Below the pieces are notes generated by a model. The model was not told where the DNA came from. It ran no database searches and was given only the letters and a program-made list of their open reading frames with translations. The translations under genes and the position numbers were made by a program. A stretch of 39,238 nucleotides of DNA from an uncultured Clostridia bacterium. GTDB taxonomy: Bacteria; Bacillota; Clostridia; Peptostreptococcales; Anaerovoracaceae. The DNA lies in assembly GCA_944383465.1 (NCBI GenBank), contig CALWPQ010000014.1:1-39238 (forward strand), given 5' to 3'. This document shows positions 7,949 through 15,852 of the stretch, piece by piece. Each line of letters opens with the position of its first letter. Position 1 is the stretch's first letter.

Positions 7949-8656
7949 ATGCAACCGCTTATCAGGGTAAAAAATGTGCGCAAGATTTACCGTATGGGCG
8001 ATGAACGGGTAGTGGCACTTGATAATATTTCACTTGAAATATATAAAGGTGAAATAGTTTGCTTTCTCGGAACATCGGGCTCGGGCAAATCGACATTTCT
8101 CAATATGGTGGCAGGTCTTGAAAAGCCTACGCGCGGAGAAATTTATATAGGTAATATTCCTATACATAAGCTGAACGAGGAGCAGGTGACGCTTTTCAGG
8201 CAGAAAAACATCGGGTTTATATTTCAGGCATATCACTTGATGCCGATGCTTACGGCCATAGAAAATGTGAGTATGCCGCTCATATTTGCCGGAATGGAAA
8301 AAAAGAAACGGATAAAGCTGGCAAAAAATGCTTTGGCAGCAGTGGGACTTCAAGGCTATGAAAATCGTAAACCGACGCAGATGTCAGGAGGTCAGCAGCA
8401 GCGAGTAGGCATAGCAAGAGCGCTTGTTGGTATTCCAAAGATAATATTCGCAGACGAGCCGACGGGAAACCTCGATACGCATACCACAAAAGAGGTAATG
8501 GAGCTTATCGTTTCCGAGGTGCGTAAGCACAATCAGACGCTGATACTTGTAACGCACGACAGAAGTATAGCAAATTATGCTGACAAGGTTGTTACAATAC
8601 AGGATGGAAATGTTTTAAAAATAGAAGAAAAGCAAAAAGAAGGAGACAAGAGATGA
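7949..8656 (+). CDS. ABC transporter ATP-binding protein (MacB/LolD type)
   Basis: A 235-residue ATPase with Walker A GTSGSGKST (41-49), Q-loop IFQAYHLMP, signature MSGGQQQRVGIARAL, Walker B IIFADEPTGNLD and H-loop LVTHD. Sequence style and length place it with the MacB/LolD/FtsE group, which powers mechanotransmission across the membrane rather than substrate import. It overlaps the next gene by four bases (ATGA) and shares an operon with an FtsX-fold permease (10474-11805), its likely partner. Its stop-start overlap shows tight coupling to the anchored extracellular protein. Confidence 0.92.
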   Translation: MQPLIRVKNVRKIYRMGDERVVALDNISLEIYKGEIVCFLGTSGSGKSTFLNMVAGLEKPTRGEIYIGNIPIHKLNEEQVTLFRQKNIGFIFQAYHLMPMLTAIENVSMPLIFAGMEKKKRIKLAKNALAAVGLQGYENRKPTQMSGGQQQRVGIARALVGIPKIIFADEPTGNLDTHTTKEVMELIVSEVRKHNQTLILVTHDRSIANYADKVVTIQDGNVLKIEEKQKEGDKR

Positions 8657-10464
8657 AAGTGGAAGTAAGAAGAAAAATATTTTCTGTAATTATGGCAATG
8701 TCTGTTTTTATAAGCGCGCTTGCAATGCCTGTATTTTTCCGCGATGTGCCCGGGGCAGCTGTGGCTTATGCAGATGAATACACAGGGCTCAGAGTAAACA
8801 ATACGGGCGCTATAAATACGAGGCAGGATGATGAATGTCAGATATCGATGCAGATAACAAATATGAGAGACGCTGAATTTTCGTTTGACGGGGCAAAACT
8901 CGAATTTTCAAAGACAGAAGGTCTGACGATATCAGGGGGAACAAAGGCGACGGTTTCGTTTGCGAGCAGAGATGATCAGGCGGAAATATCATTTACGGTA
9001 AAAGCTAACCGTTTTTGTGATACGGGAACGCGCGATTACAGGCTCATACTCACAAAAGATGGGGAAACTGTATATACATCGAGGTATTTCAGTCTTAATA
9101 TATCACAAAATATCGGCAGTGCGGGGGACGATGAGATCAATGTAAACTCGGCGGATATTGTGCATTCAATATATCCTGAAAATGGGTTTGCGACCGGAAG
9201 CGGCAACAGCATATCTTTTCGCGTATACAACAACGGCAATTTTGCGATAAGAAATGCGCAGATTAAAGTCGAGCTCCCGGAAGGAATTTCGATAGATAAC
9301 GGCAGCAATCTTAAAAATCTCGGTACTCTCAGTATAGGAAAGAGCGCCGACGCGCAGTTTCCAATCCTTGTGGAAAAGGATCTCGACAGCAAGAGCTATG
9401 TCATTTCCGCAGAGCTTATTGGTATAAATAACAATAAAGAGAGCGTTTCGATAAAAAAAGACTTTTATGTGCCTGTAACGGGAGACGGTAAAAACGATGA
9501 AGAGCCGGATTCGGTGGGTAAGCCGCAGCTTATGGTAACGGACTTTACATATGGAGGCTCGTTTGTGCAAGCAGGTACGCAGTTCCCGCTTAACCTTTCA
9601 CTGCTCAACACTTCGAAGGAATCGCTTTATAATGTAAAGGTTACAATAAGCTCAGAAGGCGACTTTGTGCCTGTGAACAGCAATGCGTTTTATGTGGATA
9701 AAATAGGTGCGTCGGAGACTTATAATAAGACTGTGCAGCTTTCGGCAAAGAATGATGCTGCGCAGCAGACGACAGCGATAACGGTGTCCATGAGCTATGA
9801 AAATGCGGATAAAGAAGCGTTTACTTCAGAAGATACGATTTCAGTACCTGTTACACAGAGGACGAGGCTGGTCGTTGATGAGATTGTACCGCCGATGGAG
9901 TGCTATGTGGGAAATATCGGTTCAGCGGAAGTTGATTTCTATAATATGGGTAAGACAGTGCTTTCAAACCTACGCGTAAACGCTACGGGCAATTTTGATG
10001 TTTTCGAATCTAACAGTTACTATGCGGGAAATATGGAAGGCGGCAGAAATGACAGCTACAGCTTCACATTTATGCCGCGGGAAGTAGGCCCGATGGAAGG
10101 TGTTATCACATTTACATATGAGGATGCAGCGGGAAACGCACAGTATCTTGAGGTACCGTTTACTTTTGAGGCACAGGAAATGCCGGTATGGGATGATTCT
10201 GATATGTTTGAGGATCCAGAACCTGAAAAGACGCCGATTCCGTGGAGCATCATTATTGCAGCAATTGTAATTGTCGTACTGATTATTGCGGCCGTTATTA
10301 TAAAGAAAATACTTAAGAAGAGAAAAGAAAGAGCGTTTGAGCTTGAGGATATGGCATTTACGGCCAAGGACGAAAAAGAAGAAGCCTTAAATATAGAAGA
10401 AGAGGCTGATGCTGAAAATGCGGAATATAAAAGTGAAGATGGCGAAAGTACAGAGAAAGAATAG
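8653..10464 (+). CDS. Secreted, membrane-anchored multi-Ig-like (CARDB/COG1361-type) protein
   Basis: A 603-residue protein with a signal peptide (hydrophobic 8-28, likely cleavage near AYADE at about 41). About 480 extracellular residues follow, all in beta-sandwich modules: repeated patterns of asymmetric NxG/GxL strands such as FRVYNNGNFAIRNAQIKVEL and DFYNMGKTVLSNLRV, as in CARDB or COG1361 domains. One C-terminal TM helix (about 532-553, IPWSIIIAAIVIVVLIIAAV) and a charged, acidic cytoplasmic tail complete it. No catalytic motif is seen. Sitting between the ATPase and the permease, it takes the place that the periplasmic adaptor MacA has in MacAB operons, but it is unrelated to MacA. A role as the extracytoplasmic arm of the transporter is inferred from position only. 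Confidence 0.75.
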   Translation: MKVEVRRKIFSVIMAMSVFISALAMPVFFRDVPGAAVAYADEYTGLRVNNTGAINTRQDDECQISMQITNMRDAEFSFDGAKLEFSKTEGLTISGGTKATVSFASRDDQAEISFTVKANRFCDTGTRDYRLILTKDGETVYTSRYFSLNISQNIGSAGDDEINVNSADIVHSIYPENGFATGSGNSISFRVYNNGNFAIRNAQIKVELPEGISIDNGSNLKNLGTLSIGKSADAQFPILVEKDLDSKSYVISAELIGINNNKESVSIKKDFYVPVTGDGKNDEEPDSVGKPQLMVTDFTYGGSFVQAGTQFPLNLSLLNTSKESLYNVKVTISSEGDFVPVNSNAFYVDKIGASETYNKTVQLSAKNDAAQQTTAITVSMSYENADKEAFTSEDTISVPVTQRTRLVVDEIVPPMECYVGNIGSAEVDFYNMGKTVLSNLRVNATGNFDVFESNSYYAGNMEGGRNDSYSFTFMPREVGPMEGVITFTYEDAAGNAQYLEVPFTFEAQEMPVWDDSDMFEDPEPEKTPIPWSIIIAAIVIVVLIIAAVIIKKILKKRKERAFELEDMAFTAKDEKEEALNIEEEADAENAEYKSEDGESTEKE

Positions 10465-10473
10465 AGGCTTATT

Positions 10474-11805
10474 ATGAATTTTAGAGATTTACTCAGTCTC
10501 TGCGCCAAAAATCTGATGCGAAGAAAGACCCGTACATTGCTCGCTGTAATAGGCGTTATGGTAGGTACATGTGCTGTAGTCGTAATGCTTTCCATAGGCT
10601 TCGGTATGACAAAGAGCTACGAGGAACAGATACAGAATTACGGAGACCTGCATATGATAGAGCTCTATAATTACGGCAGCGGGATGAGCTACGGATCTCC
10701 GCAGGAGCAGCAGGGAGTGATAAGCGACAAAACGCTCGCTTCAATAGAAAAAATGGATGGTGTAACGGCTGTAACGCCGGTTGTCACTGCATATATGACA
10801 ATCGGTATAGGAAAATATGTGACGACGGATGAGATAGTGGGAATTAAACCTGACGTACTTAAGAAGTTTAATTACGGACTACAGGAAGGACGTTATCTTA
10901 ACAATGCCGACAAGGACGCGCTGGTGTTTGGAAGCTATATTCCGCAGTGGTTTTATAATCCGCAGAGTAAGAATTATGACAGTAAGGAACAGGATGTAAT
11001 TACAGATAAAATTATACTTACAGCGGATTATGAGTACGGACAAAAACCACAGTCGGGACAGACGGATGACAATAAAATAGAATACAAGCAGTATAAAATG
11101 AAGGGCGTAGGACTTCTGGAGGAACAAAATGATCAGCCGGATTACCGCGTATACATGAACATTTCAAGACTTGAGGAAATCATAAAGGAAACTCAGAAAG
11201 CAGAAGGTACAAAAAACCTTGTAGTACCCGGACAGGAAAAGACATATGAAAGAGCTTATGTATATGTGGGCGATATAAACGATACAGAGCGTCTGTGCAA
11301 AGAGCTTAAAGACCTCGGCTATCAGACTTCAAGCCCGATAGACTGGCTGGCATCGCTTAAAGAGACGGCTAACATGATACAGGGAATATTAGGCGGCATT
11401 GGCGGCATTTCGCTTTTCGTAGCTGCGCTCAGTATTACAAACACGATGATAATGTCAATCTACGAGAGAACGAGAGAGATCGGCGTAATGAAAGTAATAG
11501 GTGCCAATCTTAAGGATATACGGCGGCTATTCCTGATGGAAGCGGGGCTGATAGGATTTATAGGAGGTGTTATCGGAGTGCTTCTGAGCCTGCTCCTTTC
11601 GTTCCTGATGAATACCGTACTTCGCGATATCATCAGTATTGCGCTCAGCAGTTTTGGTGCCTATGGTACAACGATTTCGATTATTCCGCTTTGGCTTGTG
11701 GCCGCGGCAGTTGTGTTTGCAACGGCGATCGGTGTATTTGCCGGATATTCTCCGGCAAAGCGCGCTATGAATCTTTCGGCGCTTGAAAGCCTGCGCAACG
11801 AATAG
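10474..11805 (+). CDS. ABC transporter permease, FtsX/MacB family
   Basis: A 443-residue permease with MacB topology. The N-terminal amphipathic/basic start KNLMRRKTRTLLAVIGVMVG leads into TM1 (about 20-45). A large extracellular domain follows (about 46-295), then three TMs in the C-terminal FtsX domain (about 300-325, 352-378, 402-425), with YERTREIGVMKVIGA in the coupling loop. It begins nine bases after the Ig-like protein gene and closes the operon, followed by a bidirectional terminator. It most likely dimerises and works with the ATPase at 7949. Cargo is unknown; the operon partner LtaS-type enzyme hints at cell-envelope function. Confidence 0.9.
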   Translation: MNFRDLLSLCAKNLMRRKTRTLLAVIGVMVGTCAVVVMLSIGFGMTKSYEEQIQNYGDLHMIELYNYGSGMSYGSPQEQQGVISDKTLASIEKMDGVTAVTPVVTAYMTIGIGKYVTTDEIVGIKPDVLKKFNYGLQEGRYLNNADKDALVFGSYIPQWFYNPQSKNYDSKEQDVITDKIILTADYEYGQKPQSGQTDDNKIEYKQYKMKGVGLLEEQNDQPDYRVYMNISRLEEIIKETQKAEGTKNLVVPGQEKTYERAYVYVGDINDTERLCKELKDLGYQTSSPIDWLASLKETANMIQGILGGIGGISLFVAALSITNTMIMSIYERTREIGVMKVIGANLKDIRRLFLMEAGLIGFIGGVIGVLLSLLLSFLMNTVLRDIISIALSSFGAYGTTISIIPLWLVAAAVVFATAIGVFAGYSPAKRAMNLSALESLRNE

Positions 11806-11845
11806 AAAAAACCCCTTAAGCAGAATTTGCTTGAGGGGCTTTTTA
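11806..11845. terminator. Bidirectional terminator between permease and LysR genes
   Basis: CCCCTTAAGCA (11812-11822) pairs with TGCTTGAGGGG (11828-11838) around a five-base loop, with one wobble. It is followed by TTTTT on the plus strand and by TTTTTT on the minus strand. It ends the LtaS/ABC operon and can also end the convergent LysR gene. Confidence 0.88.
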
Positions 11846-11869
11846 GTGCTCTTAGGTATAGATGGTGGA

Positions 11870-12754
11870 TTACAGCGCTTCAATTTCTTCTTGGAGCGCG
11901 GCGAGGAATTTTTCGGCTGCGCCTGAAAATATCTGATATTTGCGCCAAGCGAGGCTGTGTGTGGAATGGACGCGCGGCTCGAGAGAGCGGAAACAGAGTT
12001 TGCTTTCCCACGAAGTGTCGATGAGGTTATCGAGGGTGAGAGCATAGCCGATATAGTTTTCTACCATCACTGCGGCGTTATAAATGAGGTTATATGTAGC
12101 GACGATATTCAGATTTTCGCTGGGGCAGCCAAACCAGCCTGATATTTCGTTTTCGTTTAAAGCCTGACGCGAGCATATAAGAGGCTGCGTTATCAGGTCT
12201 TGGGCTTTTATACTTTCTTTTTCGGCAAATGAGCTGTCTTTTCTTACGATGAGACCCCAGGCGTCGCTGCAAGGCAGCTTGATGTAGTCGTATTTTGAAA
12301 GATCTGTAGCGCCGATAAATACACCGAAGTCAAGAATGCCTTTATCGAGCTTTTCTGTGATATCCTCGGCATTGCCGCTGTATATGTTTATGCGTATTTT
12401 AGGGTATCTTTTGTGCAGGCGTTTTGCGGCACGGGCTATGAGCGAGATAGCGCGGCTTTCTCCGCAGCCGAGATAGAGCTCGCCGCTTATGCTGCCAGGT
12501 ATTTCACCGATTTCCGATTTTGTTTTTTCCATAAGCGTGACGATTTCTTCGGCGCGCTGTCTCAGCATACGACCCTCTTCGGTAAGGGTTATTTTTCTGT
12601 TGCCCCTGATAAAAAGCTGTACTCCGAGCTCGTCCTCGAGATCTTTGAGCTGACGAGAAAGCGGTGGCTGCGTCATATGAAGCTGTTCTGCGGCGCTGGT
12701 AATGCTGCCTTCACGGGCAACGGCGAGAAAATATTGGAGTACTCGTATGTCCAT
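11870..12754 (-). CDS. LysR-family transcriptional regulator
   Basis: A 294-residue LysR regulator. Winged helix-turn-helix at residues ~1-60 (LQYFLAVAREGSITSAAEQL then MTQPPLSRQLKDLEDELG), linker helix, then the periplasmic-binding-type effector domain (about 90-294). AAGGAGG precedes ATG 12754. It is convergent with the ABC operon and has no divergent partner gene, since its upstream neighbour is tRNA-Arg on the same strand, so its target cannot be guessed from layout. The YDYIKLPCSDAWGLIVRKDS segment is typical of the effector domain. The ligand is unknown. Confidence 0.9.
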   Translation of the reverse strand: MDIRVLQYFLAVAREGSITSAAEQLHMTQPPLSRQLKDLEDELGVQLFIRGNRKITLTEEGRMLRQRAEEIVTLMEKTKSEIGEIPGSISGELYLGCGESRAISLIARAAKRLHKRYPKIRINIYSGNAEDITEKLDKGILDFGVFIGATDLSKYDYIKLPCSDAWGLIVRKDSSFAEKESIKAQDLITQPLICSRQALNENEISGWFGCPSENLNIVATYNLIYNAAVMVENYIGYALTLDNLIDTSWESKLCFRSLEPRVHSTHSLAWRKYQIFSGAAEKFLAALQEEIEAL

Positions 12755-12919
12755 ATATTTATTGTCCTCCTTGGGAAACTTAGGTGTAAAAAATGTAAAA
12801 TTGATAGCTTATTTATCATATACAGTATAACATATACGGTAGTGAAAAGGCATAATTTTATTGCGAAAGCGTCGGCAAAGGCTAATTCCAAAACCAAGGC
12901 ATTGTCTAAAAAATAAAGT

Positions 12920-12962
12920 GTAAAAGCCCAAAAGCATTAAATCTTAATGCTTTTGGGCTTCT
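12920..12962 (-). terminator. Strong terminator downstream of tRNA-Arg
   Basis: AAGCCCAAAAGCATTAA (12924-12940) is perfectly complementary to TTAATGCTTTTGGGCTT (12944-12960), a 17-bp stem with a three-base loop. It lies four to six bases beyond the tRNA 3' end on the minus strand and is followed by TTTTAC and a later T run. It ends the tRNA transcript. Confidence 0.88.
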
Positions 12963-12966
12963 TTAA

Positions 12967-13041
12967 TGGTACCCCCAGACGGAATCGAACCGCCAACGAT
13001 GGTTTAGGAAACCACTGTTATATCCGTTTAACTATGGAGGC
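12967..13041 (-). tRNA. tRNA-Arg (anticodon CCU)
   Basis: The minus strand folds as a 75-base cloverleaf. Acceptor GCCTCCA pairs with TGGGGGT (two wobbles). A D arm closes on GTTA/TAAC, the anticodon stem GTGGT/ACCAT encloses the loop TTCCTAA with anticodon CCT, and the T arm has loop TTCGATT between GGCGG and CCGTC. The 3' end ACCA is encoded. It reads AGG codons. A SigmaA promoter lies just upstream and a 17-bp terminator just downstream, so it is a single-gene unit. tRNA genes are common integration sites but no element is seen here. Confidence 0.93.
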
Positions 13042-13055
13042 GCATCTACTAATAT

Positions 13056-13084
13056 ATAATATCACAATCGCGGTTGATGTTCAA
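13056..13084 (-). promoter_or_regulatory. SigmaA-type promoter of tRNA-Arg
   Basis: On the minus strand TTGAAC (13084-13079) and TATTAT (13061-13056) are separated by 17 bases. The expected start lies a few bases before the tRNA 5' end at 13041. Confidence 0.75.
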
Positions 13085-13106
13085 TAATTTAAAAAAAATT
13101 TGTAAA

Positions 13107-13150
13107 AATGAAAAGCGACGCGAAATTAAAGTTTCGCGCCGCTTTTTCTT
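13107..13150. terminator. Terminator between aminotransferase gene and tRNA-Arg
   Basis: AAAAGCGACGCGAAA (13111-13125) pairs with TTTCGCGCCGCTTTT (13132-13146) with a single mismatch around a six-base loop. A T run follows on both strands. It lies about 85 bases beyond the aminotransferase stop and would end that minus-strand transcript before the tRNA promoter. Confidence 0.8.
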
Positions 13151-13228
13151 ATGTTTTACCATAATTCTTTTATTAAGGCTTTCGATATTTCATATATGTT
13201 TAATTTACATCTGTAAGGATATTAAAAC

Positions 13229-14419
13229 TTATCTGCCCATTTCCGTAAGAGCTTTGTCAGCTTCGTGAAGCAGTTCGCAGCCTTTCTTAATCTGTTCCAT
13301 AGAAGAAGCGTAGGAAATTCTTACAAAACCTTCGCCCTCCGAACCGAATACTGCGCCGTTGACTACGGCAACACCGTAATTTTCAACAAGCCAGTCGACA
13401 AATTCATTTGAGGTCATCCCTGTCTTTTTTATATTCATAAAGATGTAGAAAGCACCTTTCGGCTTAAGACACGAGAAATGCGCTGTCTTGTTTATTTCGG
13501 AAACAAAATAATTTCTTCTTTTTTCAAATTCAGCGCGCATAGCGTCAACCGTATGATACTTAGCGTCGTCATTGAGCGCGGCAGCCGCCGCTTCGGCATT
13601 GTACGTCGCGATTCCCGAAATTTGAAATCCCGAATGAAGCGTTAGCGGCTCCATATAGCAAAGAGGAGCTATAACATAGCCAATACGCCAACCTGTCATC
13701 GAAAATGCTTTTGAAAAGCCGTTAATGATAATTGTTTTATTTCGAAGCGATGGAATGAGAGCCGGCGACGGCGCTGTTTCTCCATCAAAGGTAAGCCTTT
13801 CATATATTTCGTCCGAACAGATTAAAAGATTTTTGTCTTTTACAACGTCCGCAACACCTTCGAGTGTTTCTTTAGTTAGAATTCCGCCGATAGGATTGTT
13901 CGGAGAACAGATGACAATCATCTTTGTCTTATCCGTCACAAGACTTCTGAGCTCTTCAATATCAATCTGGAATTCGTTTTCCTCTTTGAGAGAATAGTGC
14001 TTGATATTCGCGCCGCAGATTTTGCCGATGTTGTCATAAATATTGTACATAGGGTTGGGCAGAATTATTTCATCGCCTGGGTTTATAAATGTAGTAAGCA
14101 CGAGGTAAGCTGCCTGAGCAGCCCCATTTGAAGCGATAACCTGATCTGGGCTGAATTCAAGCCCGTTTTCTCTTTTATATTTATCAACAACAGCCTGCCT
14201 GAAATTAAGCGAGCCCGTGTATGAGCCGTAGCCTGTAAATCCGTCGTTAAGCGCTTTTGTGCAGGCATCTTTGATATATTGAGGAGTTGGAAAATCCGGC
14301 TGGCCGATTGTAAATGTGCACATTTCTCTGCCTTCAGCCTGGAGCTCCTCTACCTTTTGATTGAGAAGTCTGATCTTTGAAAATTCGATATCTTTAAGCC
14401 TATCCGCTTTAGGAACCAT
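13229..14419 (-). CDS. PLP-dependent class I/II aminotransferase
   Basis: A 396-residue fold-type I aminotransferase of the AspC/PatA group. Visible are the substrate-loop Gly-Gln-Pro-Asp motif TIGQPDFPTP (38-46), SPNNPIGG with N175, D203 in CSDEIYERL, and the PLP-binding lysine K237 in GFSKAFSMTGWRIGYV. The C-terminal Arg for the carboxylate lies in EGFVRISYA. It would interconvert an amino acid and a 2-oxo acid; the substrate cannot be fixed from motifs. GGAGGACAAAAA precedes the ATG. It lies directly downstream of brnQ on the same strand, so branched-chain or aromatic amino acids are plausible substrates (inference). Confidence 0.9.
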   Translation of the reverse strand: MVPKADRLKDIEFSKIRLLNQKVEELQAEGREMCTFTIGQPDFPTPQYIKDACTKALNDGFTGYGSYTGSLNFRQAVVDKYKRENGLEFSPDQVIASNGAAQAAYLVLTTFINPGDEIILPNPMYNIYDNIGKICGANIKHYSLKEENEFQIDIEELRSLVTDKTKMIVICSPNNPIGGILTKETLEGVADVVKDKNLLICSDEIYERLTFDGETAPSPALIPSLRNKTIIINGFSKAFSMTGWRIGYVIAPLCYMEPLTLHSGFQISGIATYNAEAAAAALNDDAKYHTVDAMRAEFEKRRNYFVSEINKTAHFSCLKPKGAFYIFMNIKKTGMTSNEFVDWLVENYGVAVVNGAVFGSEGEGFVRISYASSMEQIKKGCELLHEADKALTEMGR

Positions 14420-14464
14420 TTTTTGTCCTCCTTTTTATAATTCAGTCGCCGCAACAATTTCTTA

Positions 14465-15772
14465 TTACGCTATACCCTTGGTATGCTCAACACCAAGCTT
14501 TTCAGCCCAAACAGGATCTCTGCATACTTTTGACGGAATAAAAGCTCCAATTACTGCGCATATTGCTGCTGGAATAACCCAGCCAAGCGAAAGCGAGCTA
14601 AACGGAAGCATCGCTCCCAGCGGAGTAAAGTCTTGAACGATAGCGAATGCAAGCGCTCCGTATGAGCCTGCGATAAATACATTGTCGTTTTTGATTTTAT
14701 TTGTAAAGAGTGTCAAAACAATAAGCACGAGGAACGGCGGGAAGCAGAGCGAAAGGAATAGACCTGCAATAGCGAGGATCTTGTTTACGCCCATAATCGA
14801 CATAATGATGCCGACGATGCAGTAAGCCGCAACATAAAATTCATATTTAACCTTATCCTTGCTGTACATCATCCAGTACTGCGAGCCGCCTGATGACGAA
14901 CTTATCGATGTTGTGAGACAAGCAAGAATAACTACAAGTGCAAATATTGCAAGGCCAATTCTGCCCATCAGTCTCTCAACGATTACCGATACGAGAGCTG
15001 TCGAGGTGATTGCGTCCGGTGTGAATTCCTGCGAAAGCTGAGCTCCGAGGATAAAGAGTCCGCCGTAGATAACTGTCATACAGATGCAAGCTATGATACC
15101 GCCTTTGACGAGAATCTTTGACAATGCTTTTTCACCTTTGAAACCGGCAGCCTGGCAGCCTACGATATAAACAATAGCGAGCGTCGGTGCTCCCATTGCG
15201 TCTGTAGTTTGGTACCCCTGGATAACGCCTTCCGCAAAGAGATTGTCAATCTGAGGTTCGCTGGCTATCTGACCGAGAGGAGTAATAAGTCCTTTTACAA
15301 CGATTATGAGGATTAAAATTATAAGTGCCGGTGTGAGGTATTTTCCTACAATATCGACAACCTTACCTGGTTTTACCGCAAGCAGAAATGTGAGGACGAA
15401 GAAAACTACCGAAAATGCAAGCGTCGGAATCTCCGGGAAGAGCGGCTTGATACCGATTTCAAAACAAGTTGCACAAGTACGCGGTACTATGCAAAGGAAA
15501 CCTATAAACTGACCCATAATCGTGGTAAATACGAACATTGGCCTTCCGCATCTTACAAGTGTCGACATTTTTTGCTCCGGTCTCTTTGACTCTGCAACGA
15601 GGCCGAGCGCTGAAAATACTGCGTCCAAAATGATAAACATAACAAATCCGATTAAAACTTTTCCTGATTCAAGTCCCATATATGATGGGAAGATCAGATT
15701 GCCTGCGCCGAACAAAGCGGCGAAGAAAGCAAGACCGACCGCAACGGCCTGTTTGTTAATGCCTTTTTCCAT
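14465..15772 (-). CDS. brnQ: Branched-chain amino acid transporter BrnQ
   Basis: A 435-residue polytopic carrier of the LIVCS family, with about 12 TM segments. It imports Leu, Ile and Val with Na+ or H+. The N-terminal signature FAALFGAGNLIFPSYMG (about 17-34) and the internal SISSSSGGSQYWM are recognisable. AAAGGAG precedes ATG 15772. It has its own SigmaA promoter and an inverted repeat in the leader, and it shares a strand with an aminotransferase downstream and an MFS carrier upstream. The 45-base gap to the aminotransferase suggests cotranscription. It is full length. Confidence 0.92.
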   Translation of the reverse strand: MEKGINKQAVAVGLAFFAALFGAGNLIFPSYMGLESGKVLIGFVMFIILDAVFSALGLVAESKRPEQKMSTLVRCGRPMFVFTTIMGQFIGFLCIVPRTCATCFEIGIKPLFPEIPTLAFSVVFFVLTFLLAVKPGKVVDIVGKYLTPALIILILIIVVKGLITPLGQIASEPQIDNLFAEGVIQGYQTTDAMGAPTLAIVYIVGCQAAGFKGEKALSKILVKGGIIACICMTVIYGGLFILGAQLSQEFTPDAITSTALVSVIVERLMGRIGLAIFALVVILACLTTSISSSSGGSQYWMMYSKDKVKYEFYVAAYCIVGIIMSIMGVNKILAIAGLFLSLCFPPFLVLIVLTLFTNKIKNDNVFIAGSYGALAFAIVQDFTPLGAMLPFSSLSLGWVIPAAICAVIGAFIPSKVCRDPVWAEKLGVEHTKGIA

Positions 15773-15789
15773 AGTGTAGCTCCTTTCTT

Positions 15790-15812
15790 TTAAGTGACGA
15801 ATTCACACTTAA
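15790..15812 (-). promoter_or_regulatory. Inverted repeat in the brnQ leader (operator or RNA hairpin)
   Basis: TTAAGTG (15790-15796) and CACTTAA (15806-15812) form perfect 7-base arms separated by nine bases. The repeat starts about +3 relative to the predicted transcription start and ends about ten bases before the ribosome site. Either a repressor site or a small leader hairpin would fit. Confidence 0.5.
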
Positions 15813-15821
15813 TTTTTTTAA

Positions 15822-15851
15822 AGTATAGCCCACTTTTTTTAAACATTTCAA
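15822..15851 (-). promoter_or_regulatory. SigmaA-type promoter of brnQ
   Basis: On the minus strand TTGAAA (15851-15846) and TATACT (15827-15822) lie 18 bases apart. The -35 box begins right after the stop codon of the MFS gene, showing brnQ can be transcribed independently. Confidence 0.7.
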
Positions 15852-15852
15852 A

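Noticed and set aside
10056..10595. 179-codon minus-strand frame opposite the Ig-like protein gene
   Set aside because: Ser/Ile-rich antisense shadow of the TM and acidic tail; no start signals.
12413..12916. 167-codon plus-strand frame opposite the LysR gene
   Set aside because: Antisense to well-conserved LysR helix-turn-helix codons and without a ribosome site.
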